Positions 60,201 to 64,000 of a DNA stretch of 64,000 nt are shown piece by piece. Source of the DNA: Lytechinus variegatus. Lineage: Eukaryota; Echinodermata; Echinoidea; Temnopleuroida; Toxopneustidae. The first letter of the stretch is position 1. Every line of letters begins with the position of its first letter. The stretch covers positions 7,856,501 through 7,920,500 of the forward strand of contig NC_054757.1 of the NCBI RefSeq assembly GCF_018143015.1, in the 5' to 3' direction. Made by a program: the position numbers and the translations under genes. The notes under the pieces were generated by a model. The model was not told the DNA's origin. It did no database searches and worked only from the letters and a program-made list of their open reading frames with translations.

Positions 60201-63200
60201 GGACCCAAGTGAATCTCCCCCCCCCAAAAAAAACAATTTTGGCACAAAAATCCTGCAGGAACTGTGTCATGATATACCGTACCACACTAATATCATCATG
60301 ATAAGTTATGGCGCCCTCTAGTGTTGTAGTTAGGTTTTCACTGCATAAAATCCTGAAATGGGGGTGACTTTTACATTAATTTACCAATAATAATCATATA
60401 AATTACATGTGATGTATTCCTTTGTTATTGGACTGTACAACAAGACATATGCACTTCATTTTGTAATCTTTTTTGTCCTAATTCTAGTGCCAAAAAGGGG
60501 GAAAATTACATTTTTGGGGTAATATTTTACAATTTTGGGGCATTTTTCGTAAAATCCGCCCCCCGTATGGCAAAAGTGAAAAAATATTGACTTAACAACA
60601 TCATCAAATATTCATTCTTGTACACCTCAGACAACTTAAAAATAAAATTGGCGAAGAAAATGAGAAATAAGGTTGAAAACAATGGATTATCCTATTGGGC
60701 TTTGTACAGGCCAATATGGCGCCAAAAAGGACCCCCCACAAAGGGAAGGAGGGGTCGGAAAATTTGACCCCCATCGTTTTTGGTCTAAGGGGACCCTATT
60801 GAAGCCAAAACAACCAAAAAATCAATTTTGGCACGCTAGTCCTACGGGATGACACACCATACCGCACTATACTGTTGAGCCTTGTTACCTTGTGAGTTTA
60901 ATAAAATGGCAAAGTCGCGATAGTTGTCAGCCTTTTGAAATGGGCCTAGATGTTCTAACACTTAATTACCACAAGTTGTTTTTGTCTCACCTGCATAGCA
61001 GAGTGAGACTATAGGCGCCGCTTTTCCGACGGCGACGGCGGCGTCAACATCAAATCTTAACCTGAGGTTAAGTTTTTGAAATGACATCATAACTTAGAAA
61101 GTATATGGACCTAGTTCATGAAACTTGGCCATAAGGTTAATCAAGTATTACTGAACATCCTATTAGAGTTTCATGTCACATGACCAAGGTCAAAGGTCAT
61201 TTAGGGTCAATGAACTTAGACCATGTTGGGGGAATCAACATCAAAAACTTAACCTCAGGTTAAGTTTTTGAAATGTCATCATAACTTAGGAAATATATAG
61301 ACCTAGGTCATTAAACTTGGACATAAGGTTAATCAAGTATCACTAAACATCCTGTGCAAGTTTCAGGTCACATGATCAAGGTCAAAGGTCATTTAGGGTC
61401 AATAAACTTTGGCCGAATTGGGGGTATTTGTTGAATTACCATCATAACTTTGAAAGTATGTTGGTCTAGTTCATAAAACTTGGACATAAGAGTAATCAAG
61501 TATCACTGAACATCCTGTGCGCATTTTAGGTCACATGACCAAGGTCAAAGGTCAATGAACTTTGGCCATAATGGGGGTACCTGTTGAATTACCATCATAA
61601 CTTTGCAAGTTTATTGATCTGACTTTTGAAACTTGGACATAAGAGTAATAAAGTATCACTGAATATCCTGTGCAAGTTTCAGGTCACATGATCAAGGTCA
61701 AAGGTCATGTGAGGTCAATGAACTTTGGCCACATTGGGGGTATTTGTTGAATTACCATTCTATCTCTGTAAAGTGTATTGGTCTAGTTCATAAAACGTGG
61801 AAATAGAGTAACCAAGTATCACTGAACATCTTGTGCGAGTTATAGTAGTTTTCAAAGTCAGCAATGCTGCTAGATGTGGAATCGCGTGATGCAGTTGAGA
61901 TGGCCAGAGGCATTCCACTTGTTTAATGAACTATGGGGCTGGCTTTATAAATAAGGACTATTTCTTTTTGTTCTTATATGAGCAATTTTTTCATAGCACC
62001 ATGAGAATAAACTTTAGGGTACAGTACCTCCTTGCTATAATATTTCCCAGGGCAACATTACTACCTGAGTGATAATTGGTCCAGGAGGTAGATATCTAGT
62101 GGGGAATCATCCACAAACAGCGACAAAAAAGAACAAAATTAATCTTTTAAAATTGAAGTTTCCATGATCTACTCAGTGGCAGATCCAGGATTTTACTTTT
62201 TAGGAGAGAAAAAGCGCAAGTAGGGGGGGGGGGAGTGCAGATTTTCTTAGATTTACCGTTATTGACATTTATGTTCTAAAATGGGCAATGTAGTAGTGTT
62301 ACTTTGAAAGCATACAATTTAACACACAGACATGAAGTCAAAGTGTGATATTCTTATACTGGTACTTCGGAAAATAATGAAGATATCAGAATCTAAAGAA
62401 GAGGACAGGATGAACCTTTATGCAGGAAATTTGATCATTATAATGCCACATTGTATAGAGTAGTGACGTTTTCTTTGGTTTCTATATGTACAAGCTCTAC
62501 CATTCAGCTCATGCTGCGAACATTCTTGAAATAAAATACGATTATTATTATTACTATTTTTTTAATACATTTTATTTTAGGTCATTGGATGTTCACGTCA
62601 GAGACCTTCCAACATTGATCCGGCTGTCTTTTACACATAACCATCCCGTGACGTATGTCAAAGCATCAAACTCCTGCAATGCTTCTGGAGACGTCACTGA
62701 GATAGACAACAAACCTGTTGAACCTTCTGTGGTGCTCCATGAAGACAAGTATGACTGGCAAGAATAATTTATCAAATGACATCATGTATGATAGTGCTGA
62801 CAAGGCTAATGGTCACCTTAATTCATTTTTATTGTCAACTATTCAATAAAAATCACATCAAAATTGCACAATCATCAATAAAAAAAAACTAATGAAACAT
62901 TAAATAGAATTGTTTAAAAAACAGATTAAACAAAATACGTAATCTTAAACAAAATATCAGAATTGTCACCTATACAGATGTTCTGTCAACTTAATTTTTT
63001 TCATAATTTGTATTTGGTGTTACAGAAGTCAACTTACTAATTATAGGTAATGACAATCTTGGTCTTTCCCTATTCATGTTGAGACTTAGCATTCTCGACC
63101 ACTTAGATATTAGTCATAGCCTAACTGGAAATTAGACAAAGTTAGTTAAGTTATAGCTAGTTTTTTTACGTGACTGCTAAGAAAGCACGAATGCCTGTGA

Positions 63201-63965
63201 GCAAGCAAGCAACAAGGGGACCAAAGGCTGAAGGTCCTCTCCGAGGGACCTGGGGAGCGTTTCATGAAAGGACTTGTCAGACGTTTTATCCGACAAGTCC
63301 CATTTTATCTGACAGTTACCATAGTAACAGTGCTTCTCAGCCAATCAAAATACAGAAAAGTTGTCAGATCTGACAACTTGTCGGACAAAAATGTTGATGA
63401 AACGCCCCTGGTAATGAGGATAAATGCCTTGCCAATGGGCACTAGCGCACCACTTGGGAATCGAACCCGGGTCACCAGAATCCGAAACCCCGCTCTAAAG
63501 ACTGACCTATCGTGCCTCCACGCCTCTTCATCTATTTCCCTCCACAAAATTAGCCAATTTTTTTAATTGATGAATTGTTTTTAGAAAGAGATTAGACCAC
63601 ATTAAATGAGATCGATAAATTGATTGTAGATCAAGTGACAGTAAATCTTGGGTGTGCATGTGATATCTTATGCTCTGATCTATCATCAAACACATTTGTT
63701 AAATGACAGCCCTATGGTTTATATATATATATAAAAAAAGAGTGAAAGAGAAAATGAGTGATCCCCAAATTAATATCTTTGCATTCCACCAAGCCTTGAT
63801 GCCATTCTAATTTTTATTTAACAATGTGATGAAATAAAGTATTTATTCAAACTCTCTAGGTTCTCTGCATGCATCGCAGTCAACAAGAGGTTATCATCTC
63901 CTGGCAGAGCGCCTCTAAAGAAAAGAAGTAATCAACTAGAAAGCAAGGCTCGTACTAAAGCAAAG
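54136..63965 (+). CDS. FAR1/MULE-like zinc-cluster protein, first four exons (3' end outside window)
   Basis: Exons 54136-54228, 55182-55510, 62581-62748 and 63860-63965 join in phase (0, 2, 2, 0) with GT-AG introns and give 232 residues. The ATG has A at -3 and G at +4. Exon 2 and 3 together carry the ordered pattern YRCQH, NCPATL and FTHNHP, the Cys-Cys-His-X-His layout of WRKY/FLYWCH/FAR1-type zinc domains that head MULE transposase proteins. The N terminus has a small Cys cluster (FCTEDECLDRC) and exon 4 a basic tail. The catalytic and SWIM regions, if any, would lie beyond the right edge. It could be a domesticated transposase or a transposon-borne gene; no terminal repeats flank it in the window. 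The function is not known to me. Confidence 0.6.
54928..55110 (+). mobile_element. SINE with 7SL-like words, in intron 1
   Basis: GGGCGTTGTGGCGTGCGCCT followed by GTAATCCAAGCTGTGGGG recalls the 5' domain of 7SL RNA. GAGGTTCGAGCCCTGG is a box-B-like match and GGATGGTGACGTTAAAGG a common SINE body word. It ends in a CA-rich run at 55090-55106. Confidence 0.55.
55182..55510 (+). CDS. FAR1/MULE-like gene, exon 2
   Basis: Starts after TTCAATAG with ELLPDGYNYTVCQFDIID, continues through HYRCQHGSFRKSRP and NCPATLGIAVKRVPKRN, and ends before GTAGGC in phase 2. Codon use and the zinc-ligand spacing make this the best supported exon. Confidence 0.7.
57006..57491. mobile_element. MITE nested in the 4.6-kb foldback
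   Basis: Left AAGGGAAGTTCTCCCTGA and right TCAGGGTGAACTTCCCCTT are inverted; arms continue with TTGTGACGTCATAAACGAG and ATATGACGTCACAAATCAAG. Confidence 0.75.
58073..58175 (+). mobile_element. tRNA-derived SINE head, plus strand, nested
   Basis: GGCCCAGTGGATTGGTC (box A) and GGGTTCGAATCCCAGCCATG (box B) match the SINE at 2877-3156. Only the head and the start of the body remain. Confidence 0.7.
58885..59053. mobile_element. MITE with TTCATAAAGCTGTTCGTAAG arms, nested
   Basis: GGGCCGTTTCATAAAGCTG and CAGCTTTATGAAAAGCC are inverted; inner AAGAACGACTGGTGATCC and GGATCACCAGTCGTTCTT are a perfect match. It interrupts one of the foldback's internal repeat units right after ACACCAAACT. Confidence 0.85.
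60985..61925. repeat. Dispersed repeat with four tandem units carrying DR1 motifs
   Basis: Starts with the hairpin GTCTCACCTGCATAGCAGAG/GTGAGAC and a CG-rich GGCGACGGCGGCGTC block, then about four or five units of 153-192 bp, each with CATCATAACTT and AGGTCAAAGGTCA (61187, 61379, 61542, 61695), and ends near AGGCATTCCACTTG. No coding frame. Confidence 0.75.
62581..62748 (+). CDS. FAR1/MULE-like gene, exon 3
   Basis: Starts after TTTATTTTAG, completes an Arg codon and reads SLDVHVRDLPTLIRLSFTHN, then HPV. Ends before GTATGA in phase 2; without that splice a stop follows five codons later, so an alternative short form is possible. Confidence 0.62.
63200..63525 (-). mobile_element. tRNA-derived SINE, minus strand, split by a MITE
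   Basis: The minus strand shows box B GGGTTCGATTCCC and the body word GGCAAGGCATTTATCCTC; the rest (GGTCCCTCGGAGAGGACC) continues on the other side of the MITE at 63250-63411. Confidence 0.6.
63250..63411. mobile_element. MITE family C, copy 2, inside a SINE
   Basis: Left CTGGGGAGCGTTTCATGAAA and right GATGAAACGCCCCTGG are inverted; inner blocks (GACAAGTCC, GTTGTCAGATCTGACAAC) match 23227-23370 in reverse orientation. Confidence 0.8.
63860..63965 (+). CDS. FAR1/MULE-like gene, exon 4
   Basis: Starts after CTCTCTAG, completes a Lys codon and reads FSACIAVNKRLSSPGRAPLK, then KRSNQLESKARTKAK before GTAATA. Basic and Ser-rich. Phase agrees at both ends. Confidence 0.5.
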
Positions 63966-64000
63966 GTAATACAGAGCTGCAAACTATTATGTTTTTGCTG

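Larger units (their letters stand above)
56231..60870. mobile_element. 4.6-kb foldback element with about 580-bp arms and many nested insertions
   Basis: Left arm 56231-56813 (TAGTGTGGTACGGTATGTCA at the end, GAGGGCGCCATAACTTATGA at the inner edge) is inverted at 60290-60870. A third terminus of the same type (ACCGTACCACACTA) lies at 60276-60289, so copies are nested. TA borders fit a Tc1/mariner-like target. The interior has degenerate repeats of about 150-200 bp with GTGTAGACACCAAAAT and GGCCATCTTGGA words. It fills most of intron 2 of the FAR1/MULE-like gene. Confidence 0.75.

Overview
The window is animal nuclear DNA: AT-rich, intron-rich and crowded with short inverted-repeat DNA transposons, tRNA-headed SINEs and minisatellites. 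The mix of MITE and SINE types and the frequent ACATGTA-like words look to me like a sea urchin or another echinoderm. That is an inference from familiarity; nothing here proves the species.

Three protein-coding genes can be supported. (1) Bases 1-953, + strand: the 3' coding part of a class A GPCR, from the end of extracellular loop 1 to the stop. It has the aminergic Asp3.32, a Glu at 5.46 and an ANSAVNP helix-7 motif, which points to histamine H3/H4-like receptors. (2) Bases 45033-21424, - strand: a complete CDKL2-like (CDKL2/CDKL3 clade) kinase gene. It has ten coding exons, and all nine introns are GT-AG with matching phases, giving a 595-residue protein with every kinase motif present and a Ser/Thr/Asn-rich tail. 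(3) From 54136, + strand: the first four exons of a gene with a FAR1/MULE-like zinc-cluster pattern, running off the right edge. It may descend from a transposase, or it may still belong to a transposon.

The rest is mostly repeats. 1.3-3.3 kb: three MITEs, one with a SINE inside it. 4.7-6.0 kb: a deleted Tc1/mariner-type element with a transposase helix-turn-helix remnant. 7.0-7.5 kb: a TTC/CTT tract. 7.5-8.5 kb: a 918-bp foldback made of 53-bp units. 9.26-12.36 kb: a 3.1-kb palindrome of about 185-bp units with YY1-like ATGGCCGCC motifs. 12.4-21.4 kb: quiet, AT-rich, part of it probably the kinase 3' UTR. 21.4-45 kb: the kinase gene, whose introns hold a 60-bp minisatellite, an inverted 47-bp array and at least ten transposon-like insertions. 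49.9-53.0 kb: a 55-bp minisatellite of about 56 copies, almost without G on the + strand. 55.5-62.6 kb: one intron of gene 3, holding a 4.6-kb foldback full of nested insertions and a tandem repeat with four perfect DR1 nuclear-receptor half-site pairs.

The genes show no sign of working together. The strongest general pattern is the number of repeats lying within about 60 nt of kinase-gene splice sites (exons D, E, G and I).
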